Assembly (NCBI GenBank): GCA_963676435.2 | Contig: CAXXOZ010000007.1 | Span: 1 to 64,000, forward strand | DNA length: 64,000 bases | Source of the DNA: CAXXOZ01 sp963676435 | Lineage (GTDB): Bacteria; Bacillota; Clostridia; Lachnospirales; Lachnospiraceae | Reading direction: 5' to 3' | In this document: one piece after another, positions 27,537 to 34,770 of the stretch | How the letters are laid out: every line of letters begins with the position of its first letter | Numbering within the stretch: the first letter of the stretch is position 1 | Notes under the pieces: model-generated | Told to the model about the DNA's origin: nothing | What the model saw: the letters and a program-made list of their open reading frames with translations, nothing else | Database searches by the model: none | Program-made: the position numbers and the translations under genes

Positions 27537-28727
27537 ATGGTATCAGACAAAATGGGCAAATTTGTTGAAGGAAGTTCAGTAATAAGAAAAATGTTTGAGG
27601 AAGGTGACAGGCTGGCTAAATTATATGGTCCAGAAAATGTTTTTGATTTTAGTATAGGAAATCCAAATGTGCCAGCACCCAAAGAAGTAAATCAGGCAAT
27701 TATTGATATAATTAATGAAGAGGACAGTGTTTCTGTACATGGTTATATGAGTAGTAATTGTGGTTTCCCAGAAGTTAGAGAGACTGTTGCGAATTTTTTA
27801 AATAAAACATATGGAACTAAGCTAGGATTAGAAAATATTGTTATGACTGTAGGTGCTGCAGGAGGAATTAATGTTTTATTTAAATGTATTATTAATCCAG
27901 GTGATGAAGTTATAACTTTTGCACCTTATTTTGTGGACTATAATTCATATATTTCAAACTACGATGGGAATATGGTGGTGGTATCACCTGAACCAAAAAC
28001 TTTTCAGCCAGATTTGAAAGAATTTGAAGATAAAATTACAGCGAAAACAAAAGCAGTAATAATAAACAATCCAAATAACCCAACAGGAGTTATATATTCT
28101 GAGGAAACTATTAAAAAGCTTGCCAAAATCTTGAATAAAAAACAAGCTGAGTTTGGGACTGATATATATCTAGTTTCAGATGAACCATATAGAGATTTGG
28201 TATATGATGGAAAAGAGGTTCCATATATAACAAATTACTATGATAATGCAATAGTAGGATATTCTTATTCGAAATCTTTGTCTTTACCTGGAGAAAGAAT
28301 AGGATATCTTGTTGTACCTGATACAATATCTGATTTTCAAAATATTTCAGTTGCTTTAAATATTGCAACAAGGATACTTGGCTTCATTAATGCACCATCT
28401 TTAATGCAAAAAGTAATAGCAAGATGTATAGATTGCAAAACAGATATTACTCCATACAATAAAAATAGAGAATTGTTATATAACTCTCTTTCAGATATGG
28501 GCTATGAATGTATCAAACCTGAGGGAGCATTTTATATGTTTATGAAATCACCAATAGAAGACGAAAAAGAATTTTGTAATGAAGCAAAAAAACAAAATAT
28601 TTTATTAGTTCCAGGAAGTTCTTTTGCTTGTCCAGGATATGTTAGAATTGCATATTGTGTGGCTTATGATACTATAAAAAATTCCTTACCAGGATTTAAG
28701 AAACTAGCAGAAAATTATATTAAATAG
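27537..28727 (+). CDS. PLP-dependent aminotransferase, class I/II (aspartate aminotransferase-like)
   Basis: 396 aa. FDFSIGNPNVPAP, NNPNNPTGVIYS (substrate/PLP asparagine), SDEPYRDLVYDG (Asp for the pyridine N) and SYSKSLSLPGERIGY with the Schiff-base lysine are all present. Fold-type I, probably a pyridoxal aminotransferase acting on aspartate or another amino acid; specificity cannot be fixed by eye. 12 bases after prfA, hence perhaps read from the rpmE-distal operon. Confidence 0.9.
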   Translation: MVSDKMGKFVEGSSVIRKMFEEGDRLAKLYGPENVFDFSIGNPNVPAPKEVNQAIIDIINEEDSVSVHGYMSSNCGFPEVRETVANFLNKTYGTKLGLENIVMTVGAAGGINVLFKCIINPGDEVITFAPYFVDYNSYISNYDGNMVVVSPEPKTFQPDLKEFEDKITAKTKAVIINNPNNPTGVIYSEETIKKLAKILNKKQAEFGTDIYLVSDEPYRDLVYDGKEVPYITNYYDNAIVGYSYSKSLSLPGERIGYLVVPDTISDFQNISVALNIATRILGFINAPSLMQKVIARCIDCKTDITPYNKNRELLYNSLSDMGYECIKPEGAFYMFMKSPIEDEKEFCNEAKKQNILLVPGSSFACPGYVRIAYCVAYDTIKNSLPGFKKLAENYIK

Positions 28728-28745
28728 ATATATGGAGTGTTTATT

Positions 28746-29813
28746 ATGAGTTATGCATGGGAAAAGAATATTAGAAAAGTTGAGCCTTATGTCCCGGGAG
28801 AACAACCCAAGGGAAAAGATATAATCAAATTAAACACAAATGAAAATCCATATCCTCCAGCTCCAGGAGTTAGGGAGTTGTTGGAAAAAATGGAGGTTGA
28901 TAATTTTAGATTATATCCGGATCCTGATGCAAGTGTTCTTATCGATGAACTTGCGTCATACTACAATGTAAATAATGATCAGGTTTTTGTTGGAGTAGGT
29001 TCAGATGATGTATTGGCAGTAGCTTTTATGACCTTTTTCAACTCAAATAAACCAATTCTGTTTCCAGATATAACATATTCTTTTTATCCTGTTTGGGCAA
29101 ATCTGTTTGGGATTCCTTTTGAAAGACCAAAGCTAGATGAAAACTTTAGGATAAAATCAGAAGACTACTATGTAGATAACGGTGGAGTTATAATTGCAAA
29201 CCCAAATGCTCCAACAACAGTATGCGAAAATTTAGAGTTTATCGAAGACATTGTTAAAAATAATCAAGATGTTGTTGTTATCATTGATGAAGCATATATA
29301 GATTTCGGTGGAGAATCAGCATTGAGTCTTATTGATAAATATAAAAATCTTTTAATTGTTCAAACCTTCTCAAAATCTCGATCAATGGCTGGAATGAGAA
29401 TAGGTTTCGCTATTGGAGATAAAGATTTAATAAAAGCAATGAATAATGTTAAGTTTTCATATAATTCATATACTATGAATCAACCTTCATTAAGTATTGG
29501 ATGTGAAGCAATTAGAGATGATAAATATTTTAAAGAAACAATTGAAAAAATAATAAAAACAAGAGAGCAGTCAATAAAAGAGTTGAAGAATCTTGGTTTT
29601 GATTGTCTTGATTCAAAGGCTAATTTTATTTTTGCAAAGCACAAAAATTATATGGCAAAAGATATATTTGAGTTTTTAAAATCAAAAAATATATATGTTA
29701 GATATTTTTCACAAAATAGGATTAATAACTACTTGAGAATCACAGTGGGTACGGACTCACAGATGAAAAAGTTATTTGAAGCAATTAAAGAATATGTAGT
29801 GAATAAAAAGTGA
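28746..29813 (+). CDS. hisC: Histidinol-phosphate aminotransferase family protein
   Basis: 355 aa, fold-type I PLP enzyme. IIKLNTNENPYPPAPGV, VFVGVGSDDVLAVAF, ANPNAPTT, VVIIDEAYIDFGGES and TFSKSRSMAGMRIGFAIG follow the HisC pattern. No other his gene is near, so it could also serve as a general aromatic or phosphothreonine-type aminotransferase/decarboxylase (CobD-like); HisC is favoured. ATG 28746 (GGAG eight bases upstream) is preferred to the GTG at 28737. Confidence 0.85.
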   Translation: MSYAWEKNIRKVEPYVPGEQPKGKDIIKLNTNENPYPPAPGVRELLEKMEVDNFRLYPDPDASVLIDELASYYNVNNDQVFVGVGSDDVLAVAFMTFFNSNKPILFPDITYSFYPVWANLFGIPFERPKLDENFRIKSEDYYVDNGGVIIANPNAPTTVCENLEFIEDIVKNNQDVVVIIDEAYIDFGGESALSLIDKYKNLLIVQTFSKSRSMAGMRIGFAIGDKDLIKAMNNVKFSYNSYTMNQPSLSIGCEAIRDDKYFKETIEKIIKTREQSIKELKNLGFDCLDSKANFIFAKHKNYMAKDIFEFLKSKNIYVRYFSQNRINNYLRITVGTDSQMKKLFEAIKEYVVNKK

Positions 29814-29836
29814 CCCAAACGAGGTTGCTTTTTTTA
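29814..29836 (+). terminator. Weak terminator after hisC
   Basis: GTGACC / GGTTGC short stem followed by seven T directly after the stop codon. Confidence 0.45.
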
Positions 29837-29862
29837 CTTTATATTCTATAAAATAAAATTTA

Positions 29863-29871
29863 TGTTATAAT
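29863..29871 (+). promoter_or_regulatory. Extended -10 promoter of the amidase gene
   Basis: TGTTATAAT (TGnTATAAT) 40 bases before the ATG; no good -35, as is usual for extended -10 promoters. Confidence 0.55.
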
Positions 29872-29910
29872 ATATTTAGTTTAAAAAGGGAAATTAAAAG
29901 AGGAGCTAAA

Positions 29911-31284
29911 ATGGGGCAAACTAGACAGCAAAGAAGAAGGGAAATTATTAGAAGAAGAGCTTTAAGAAGGCTTAGAATTTTATTATTTTCGATAATTATA
30001 ATAGTTCTTTTATTCGCTTTTCTATCCAATAGGATTTGCACTGGAAAAACTGAAAAAAATGATACCGAGTTACTAAAAGAACATATAAAAACAACATATT
30101 TTGAAGGTGATGATTTTTCTTATATTAATATTGATGAATATTATGTTTATGGTACTCATCTAAATATTTTCGGAAGCTCAAATATAAAAGAAGGAAAAGA
30201 GATTAAAGACTTTGACATCTTTTATACTGATAAAGAAGGAAACGAAAATAATGTATCTATAAATTATGAAATAAATGATTCGAAAATAGAATTTTATATT
30301 TCGGAAGAAATAAATAATGGAATAAACCTTGAAAATATAGTAAATGGTACGTATGCTTTTGTTGTTAAAATCACATATTCCGATTACTTTATAGATTATT
30401 TCTTATTAGAAAATAATACTGAATATGACTTTTTGGAGTACTATACAATTACAAAAAATTCAAAAAACAATAAAATTATTATAGGAAATGATTCAAATCT
30501 CTTTTCTATTTCAGTTGTAGAAAGTTCACTTCCAGAAGATGTTTATGACATTGTAATTGATCCTGGGCATGGTGGCAAAGATGTAGGAGCTGTTTCTGGG
30601 AACTATTATGAATCAAAGGAAGTAATGGAAATATCTTTAAAAATCAAGGAACAATTAGAAGAATTAGGCTTAAAAGTTCTTTTAACCAGAGATGGAAGCG
30701 AAAGTGATTTAGAGGATACCGTTTACAATTCATATGATGAAGATGGAAGGGTTGATATTACTTGTTCATCAGGTGCTAAATATTGTTTTTCAATACATTT
30801 AAATAGCAATGAATACGAATTGAACAAAGGTGGGGTGGAGATATATTCCCCAGGTAATGCAGATTTAAGCCTTGCTACAAGTCTTGCAATGAACATAGTT
30901 AATGGGACAAATAGTGATTATTCATATATGGAAACTTATAAGGTTAAGTCAGGGGTTTATGTGAGGAACTTTTTAGAATCTGAAATAAGTTCTATGAGTA
31001 ATTCAGCCATATCTTCTGGTTACGAACCATATTCCATCACAACTGATACACCATACCTATTTATGATTAGAGAAACAGGTGGAATCATTACAGGAGCTTT
31101 TGCTGATGGCAGAAATCCTTCATATGGTGCGAATAAATATATGAATAATAATAAAGGGGTAGAGACTTATGTTTTAGAATTAGGCTACTTAAGTGTAGAG
31201 TCTGATTTAATAAATATATTAAATAACAAGAATAAATATGCTTCTAGTATTACTAAATCAATTAAAGAATATTTGGGATTGTAA
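29911..31284 (+). CDS. Membrane-anchored N-acetylmuramoyl-L-alanine amidase (Amidase_3)
   Basis: Cleaves the amide bond between muramic acid and the peptide stem of peptidoglycan. 457 aa: an Arg-rich cytoplasmic start, one membrane helix (about 22-40), an extracellular linker or beta domain (60-210) and an Amidase_3 catalytic domain from 211 to the end. Zinc ligands visible: His220 in DPGHGGKD, Glu234 in YYESKE and His in SIHLNSNE; catalytic Glu in VLELGYLSVESD. Likely acts in wall remodelling or cell separation. Start follows GAGGAGCTAAA. Confidence 0.93.
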   Translation: MGQTRQQRRREIIRRRALRRLRILLFSIIIIVLLFAFLSNRICTGKTEKNDTELLKEHIKTTYFEGDDFSYINIDEYYVYGTHLNIFGSSNIKEGKEIKDFDIFYTDKEGNENNVSINYEINDSKIEFYISEEINNGINLENIVNGTYAFVVKITYSDYFIDYFLLENNTEYDFLEYYTITKNSKNNKIIIGNDSNLFSISVVESSLPEDVYDIVIDPGHGGKDVGAVSGNYYESKEVMEISLKIKEQLEELGLKVLLTRDGSESDLEDTVYNSYDEDGRVDITCSSGAKYCFSIHLNSNEYELNKGGVEIYSPGNADLSLATSLAMNIVNGTNSDYSYMETYKVKSGVYVRNFLESEISSMSNSAISSGYEPYSITTDTPYLFMIRETGGIITGAFADGRNPSYGANKYMNNNKGVETYVLELGYLSVESDLINILNNKNKYASSITKSIKEYLGL

Positions 31285-31295
31285 GGAGGAGGTTT

Positions 31296-31799
31296 ATGGG
31301 CTTTATAGTTATTCATGGTGATATAACAAAATGTAACACAGATGCAATTGTTAACGCAGCAAATACTTCCCTTTTAGGAGGTGGAGGAGTCGATGGTGCA
31401 ATACATAAAGCAGCTGGACCAAAACTGCTTGAAGAATGCAGAGGATTAAACGGCTGCATGACTGGTGGAGCGAAAATAACCAAAGCTTATAATTTACCAT
31501 CAAAATATGTGATTCATACACCAGGTCCTGTATGGCATGGTGGCAAAAATAATGAAAAAGAATTACTTAAAAGCAGTTATTTAAATTCTTTAAAATTAGC
31601 AGAAAAAAATCACTGTAAAACTATAGCGTTTCCTTCAATAAGCACTGGGGTTTATTCATTTCCAATAGAAAAGGCAGCTAGTATTGCAGTTAAGACAATA
31701 AAAGATTTCTTAAAAACTTCAATAAATGTTAAAAAAGTTTATATGGTTTGTTTCGATTTAAAAACGAAAATGGAATACGACAAAGCTGACAGAAAGTAG
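31296..31799 (+). CDS. Macrodomain protein, O-acetyl-ADP-ribose deacetylase-like
   Basis: 167-aa single macrodomain. GDITKCNTDAIVNAANTSLLGGGGVDGAIHKAAG contains the MacroD-type ADP-ribose binding and catalytic region (Asn, Asp-Gly of GGGVDGAIH), and SISTGVYSFPIEKAA forms the second loop. Expected to hydrolyse O-acetyl-ADP-ribose or mono-ADP-ribosyl groups. It directly follows the amidase (12 bases, AGGAGG). Confidence 0.95.
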   Translation: MGFIVIHGDITKCNTDAIVNAANTSLLGGGGVDGAIHKAAGPKLLEECRGLNGCMTGGAKITKAYNLPSKYVIHTPGPVWHGGKNNEKELLKSSYLNSLKLAEKNHCKTIAFPSISTGVYSFPIEKAASIAVKTIKDFLKTSINVKKVYMVCFDLKTKMEYDKADRK

Positions 31800-31891
31800 A
31801 GATTTAATCATATGTTTATATGTTGATTAAAAATCTTAAAAATGTTAGAATATTCAAATAGCAAAAATAACAACAAGTGGAGATTTAAAGC

Positions 31892-32929
31892 ATGAGATAT
31901 ATGCCTATTGATAAACTAGAGCCAGGAATGTGTCTGGGGAAAAATATTTACAACGAAATGGGGAAACTCATACTATCAAAAAATAAGATTTTTACAGAAA
32001 ATATTATTTCCCTTTTTAAAAAGCAGGGGTATCAGGGTGTTTATATACAGGATAAAATATCTGAAGACATTGAAATAGAAGAGATTGTTTCTTTAGAGAT
32101 AAGAAATAAGTCAAAGAATGCAATAAGAGATTTATTTTTAACTGATCAGAAAGACTCTGAAGAAATATATAAAAATATAGACCTTTGTATAAAAGACATT
32201 ATAAAAAGTATACTGAATAATAAAGAAGTTGTTGTAAATATGGTAGACTTAAAAACCTATGACGACTACACCTATAGCCATAGTGTGAATGTTGGTATTT
32301 TAAGTGGAGTTATAGGAGCAGCCTTGGATTTTTCTGAAAGCTTTTTAAATCACCTTATTACAGCAGCAATGTTGCATGATATCGGAAAAAAATTTCTTTC
32401 AATTGATTTATTAAATAAAAGAGAAAAAATCACAGAAGAAGAGTATGATACTCTAAAAAAACACTCTGAACTAGGGTATAATTTTATTAAAGATAATAGA
32501 AATTTATCTGCACATGTAAAATCTGGGATTTTACAACATCATGAAAGATATGATGGAAGAGGTTATCCATTAGCTAGAAAAGAAAAAGATATTCCTTTGA
32601 TAAGTAGAATTATTGGTGTAGCAGATGCGTATGATGCAATCACTTCTTCAAGACCTTATCATAAAGCATATCCACCAGGAGAGGGAATGGAGTATGTTAT
32701 GGGGAACAGTGGGCTACATTTTGATCCTAAAGTAGTTGATATCTTTACCCAAAAAGTAGCAATATATCCTGTAGGAACAGAAGTTTTATTAAGTAATGGA
32801 GAAAAAGCATTAATAGTTAAAAATTATGAAAAATTTTGTTCAAGACCAATAGTAAAAATGTTATCAAATGGTCAGGTTTTAGATTTGAAAGAAGATACCA
32901 CTTTAATGAATATAACTGTTGTAAAATAA
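31892..32929 (+). CDS. HD-GYP domain protein (c-di-GMP phosphodiesterase)
   Basis: 345 aa. N-terminal DUF3391-like segment (MPIDKLEPGMCLGKNIYNEMGKLILSKNK) with a short linker, then HD-GYP: SHSVNVG, HDIGK (H162, D163), HHERYDGRGYP, GVADAYDAITSSRPYHKA and GLHFDPKVVD are all intact, so hydrolysis of c-di-GMP to pGpG/GMP is expected. A small C-terminal beta domain follows. Monocistronic, with a strong terminator. Confidence 0.93.
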   Translation: MRYMPIDKLEPGMCLGKNIYNEMGKLILSKNKIFTENIISLFKKQGYQGVYIQDKISEDIEIEEIVSLEIRNKSKNAIRDLFLTDQKDSEEIYKNIDLCIKDIIKSILNNKEVVVNMVDLKTYDDYTYSHSVNVGILSGVIGAALDFSESFLNHLITAAMLHDIGKKFLSIDLLNKREKITEEEYDTLKKHSELGYNFIKDNRNLSAHVKSGILQHHERYDGRGYPLARKEKDIPLISRIIGVADAYDAITSSRPYHKAYPPGEGMEYVMGNSGLHFDPKVVDIFTQKVAIYPVGTEVLLSNGEKALIVKNYEKFCSRPIVKMLSNGQVLDLKEDTTLMNITVVK

Positions 32930-32939
32930 TAATATTTAT

Positions 32940-32981
32940 GAACTCTTATGTCAATAACATGACATTCAGAGTTCATTTTTT
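32940..32981 (+). terminator. Terminator after HD-GYP gene
   Basis: GAACTCT...ATGTCA pairs with TGACAT...AGAGTTC (32940-32973) and is followed by ATTTTTT. Confidence 0.8.
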
Positions 32982-33003
32982 ACATTATAGGGAGTTTCGA
33001 AAA
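32976..33003 (+). repeat. Partial relative of the dispersed element (half stem and loop)
   Basis: TTTTTTACATTATAGG followed by GAGTTTCGAAAA resembles the reverse complement of the first arm and loop of the element at 6517-6561. No partner arm or conserved block follows. The ISLre2 element inserted in the loop-like segment. Confidence 0.4.
32995..33003 (+). repeat. Target-site duplication, left (TTTCGAAAA)
   Basis: Identical 9-mer at 34682-34690 on the other side of the insertion sequence. Confidence 0.88.
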
Positions 33004-33044
33004 GCTAGGGTAAAATTTTTGTAGGATATTAATTAAAATAAATA

Positions 33045-33117
33045 ATAGAGAACACCTTCTTTGTGTTAAGATTTAAATGCGAATAAAAATCAAATGCAAA
33101 GGATGGGTGTTCTCTAT
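33045..33117 (+). promoter_or_regulatory. Inverted repeat sequestering the transposase start
   Basis: ATAGAGAACACC (33045-33056) is perfectly complementary to GGTGTTCTCTAT (33106-33117). The right arm includes the first two bases of the ATG. In a read-through transcript this would hide the start codon. Confidence 0.6.
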
Positions 33118-34582
33118 GATTAAAAGTATACAACAGTTTGAAGAAGTTGGGGTAAAAAATTTAGGTAAAGTGTTAGAAGATTTTATAAATAAACCTGAAA
33201 AGCAGGCGGAGTTTATTTATGGTGTTACAGATTCAGTTGTAAGGTTAGGTTTAGATATTATTAAAGAAACTTTAGAGAGCATGGATGAAGAACTACGTAA
33301 AAGTGGTCTGCGAAAGTCAGGATGGGTAATTAGCAGAAAAGATGAAACATCATTAATTACAAGCCTTGGAACAGTTAAGTATCATAAAACACTGTTTAAA
33401 AATAAAGAATCTGGAATCTGCGAGTATCTGCTAGATAAAGTCATGGGACTGGAAAGTCATACGAGAATGACAGAGGATGCAGAGGCGCAAATGCTTGAAG
33501 AAGCTGTAGATAGCAGTTACCGAAAAGGTGGAATAAATGTTAGTCTTTCAGATACAGTGAGTAAACAAACAGTTAAGAATAAGATTCATAGTCTGAAGTT
33601 TTATCAGGAAAATAATGAAGCCGTGCATAAGAAGCAAGTGGATTATCTATATATAGATGCGGATGAAGACCATGTTTCCTTACAATATTTGGAAAGTAAG
33701 GGAGACATTGAAAAACCAAGATCAAATACAAGTATGCCAAAACTAGCCTACGTATATGAAGGAATTGAACCTGATGCACCTAAAAGTCAAAGGATGAAGT
33801 TGATAAATCCTAAATATTTTGGTGGGATTTATGAAGGAAGTAAAGGAGTGGAACAGTTTTGGCGAGAAATATACGATTATATACAGTCGACTTATGATAT
33901 AAGTAAAATCAAGCATATATATATTAATGGGGATGGTGCTAATTGGATTAAGACAGGAAGGAAGTGGATTTCAGGATCTATTTTTGTATTGGACAAATTT
34001 CATATGCAAAAATACATTATAAAAGCAACTTCACATCTTATGGATTCAGCTTTAGATGCTAGAAGTGAAATATATCGAGCAATCAATAAAAGAGTTAAAT
34101 GGATGGCACAGGCAACATTTGAAAAAATTTTAAATGTAACAGAAACAGAAAGTCAGAGAAAAAAAGTTGAAACCTGTATGTTATATATTCTCGGTAATTG
34201 GAATGGTATAATAAGAGGTGGAATTAACAAAGATTCACAGGTGGGTTGTAGTGCAGAAGGTCATGTAAGTCATATTTATTCGGACAGAATGAGTTCTAGA
34301 CCATTAGGGTGGAGCAGACACGGTGTTAATCAAATGTCGAAACTACGAATATATAAAGCAAACAAAGGAAATATGTTAGAGCTTGTAAGAATGCAAAAAC
34401 AGGAATTACAATTGGCTGCAGGTGCAGAAGAAGAGATAATATGTATGAGTAGCGAAATGTTTAAAGCCGAAAGAACAAGATTAAAAGAAGAACAAAGATA
34501 TTTAGAAAGAATGACCCACAGTATTCCTTTTCCAGAAGTTAAAAAAATAGCATATTTCAAACATCAAATTTGGGGATTGTAA
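33116..34582 (+). CDS. ISLre2 family transposase
   Basis: 488 aa from ATG 33116 (MIKSIQQFEEVGVKNLG), a typical N-terminus for this UPF0236/ISLre2 family; the frame extends to 33077 with no better site. Visible family features: GWVISRKDETSLITSLGTVKYHKTLFK, YLYIDADEDHVSLQ, YINGDGANWIKTGRKWISGSIFVLDKFHMQKYI and CSAEGHVSHIYSDRMSSRPLGWS; the acidic residues in DADEDH and NGDGANW are candidate catalytic ligands. No internal stop or frameshift. Confidence 0.95.
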   Translation: MIKSIQQFEEVGVKNLGKVLEDFINKPEKQAEFIYGVTDSVVRLGLDIIKETLESMDEELRKSGLRKSGWVISRKDETSLITSLGTVKYHKTLFKNKESGICEYLLDKVMGLESHTRMTEDAEAQMLEEAVDSSYRKGGINVSLSDTVSKQTVKNKIHSLKFYQENNEAVHKKQVDYLYIDADEDHVSLQYLESKGDIEKPRSNTSMPKLAYVYEGIEPDAPKSQRMKLINPKYFGGIYEGSKGVEQFWREIYDYIQSTYDISKIKHIYINGDGANWIKTGRKWISGSIFVLDKFHMQKYIIKATSHLMDSALDARSEIYRAINKRVKWMAQATFEKILNVTETESQRKKVETCMLYILGNWNGIIRGGINKDSQVGCSAEGHVSHIYSDRMSSRPLGWSRHGVNQMSKLRIYKANKGNMLELVRMQKQELQLAAGAEEEIICMSSEMFKAERTRLKEEQRYLERMTHSIPFPEVKKIAYFKHQIWGL

Positions 34583-34681
34583 AAATAGAGAAAAATAGTT
34601 ATAGTGTGAACAGAAGCTAAGTCTGAAACACATCAAGGGGAATCTCTGTCCAATTAAATCCTACAGTTAATTTACGCTATC

Positions 34682-34690
34682 TTTCGAAAA
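34682..34690 (+). repeat. Target-site duplication, right (TTTCGAAAA)
   Basis: Second copy of the 9-mer at 32995-33003. Confidence 0.88.
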
Positions 34691-34697
34691 AAAAGAA

Positions 34698-34726
34698 TTG
34701 CAATTATTCCTGGCGTCTGTTATACT
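34698..34726 (+). promoter_or_regulatory. Promoter of clpB
   Basis: TTGCAA (34698-34703), 17-base spacer, TATACT (34721-34726). It begins 8 bases beyond the IS target duplication, so the insertion spared it. Confidence 0.8.
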
Positions 34727-34741
34727 TGTACTATAACAGAC
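34715..34741 (+). promoter_or_regulatory. Candidate operator over the clpB -10 region
   Basis: Perfect 10-bp inverted repeat GTCTGTTATA (34715-34724), 7-base gap, TATAACAGAC (34732-34741). It covers the -10 box and the expected start of transcription, the classic position for a repressor. It is unlike the CtsR heptad direct repeat and unlike the HrcA CIRCE element. Confidence 0.65.
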
Positions 34742-34770
34742 AAAATACAAATAGAAAGGTTGTGGTTTTT

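Larger units (their letters stand above)
33004..34681 (+). mobile_element. Complete ISLre2-family insertion sequence
   Basis: 1678 bp. The terminal inverted repeats are imperfect: left begins GCTAGGGTAAA and continues to TGTAGGAT near 33020; the right end read inward begins GATAGCGTAAA and continues to CTGTAGGAT. It is flanked by 9-bp direct repeats TTTCGAAAA, which fits the 9-bp duplication known for this family. It encodes one intact transposase. The preserved duplication and intact gene suggest a recent insertion. Confidence 0.9.

Noticed and set aside
33077..33115. Upstream start of the transposase (MRIKIKCKGWVFS)
   Set aside because: Family proteins begin at MIKSIQQ; no ribosome site before 33077, and the segment forms part of the regulatory hairpin loop.
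34698..34770. CIRCE or CtsR site at clpB
   Set aside because: Neither the TTAGCACTC inverted repeat nor the heptad direct repeat is present.
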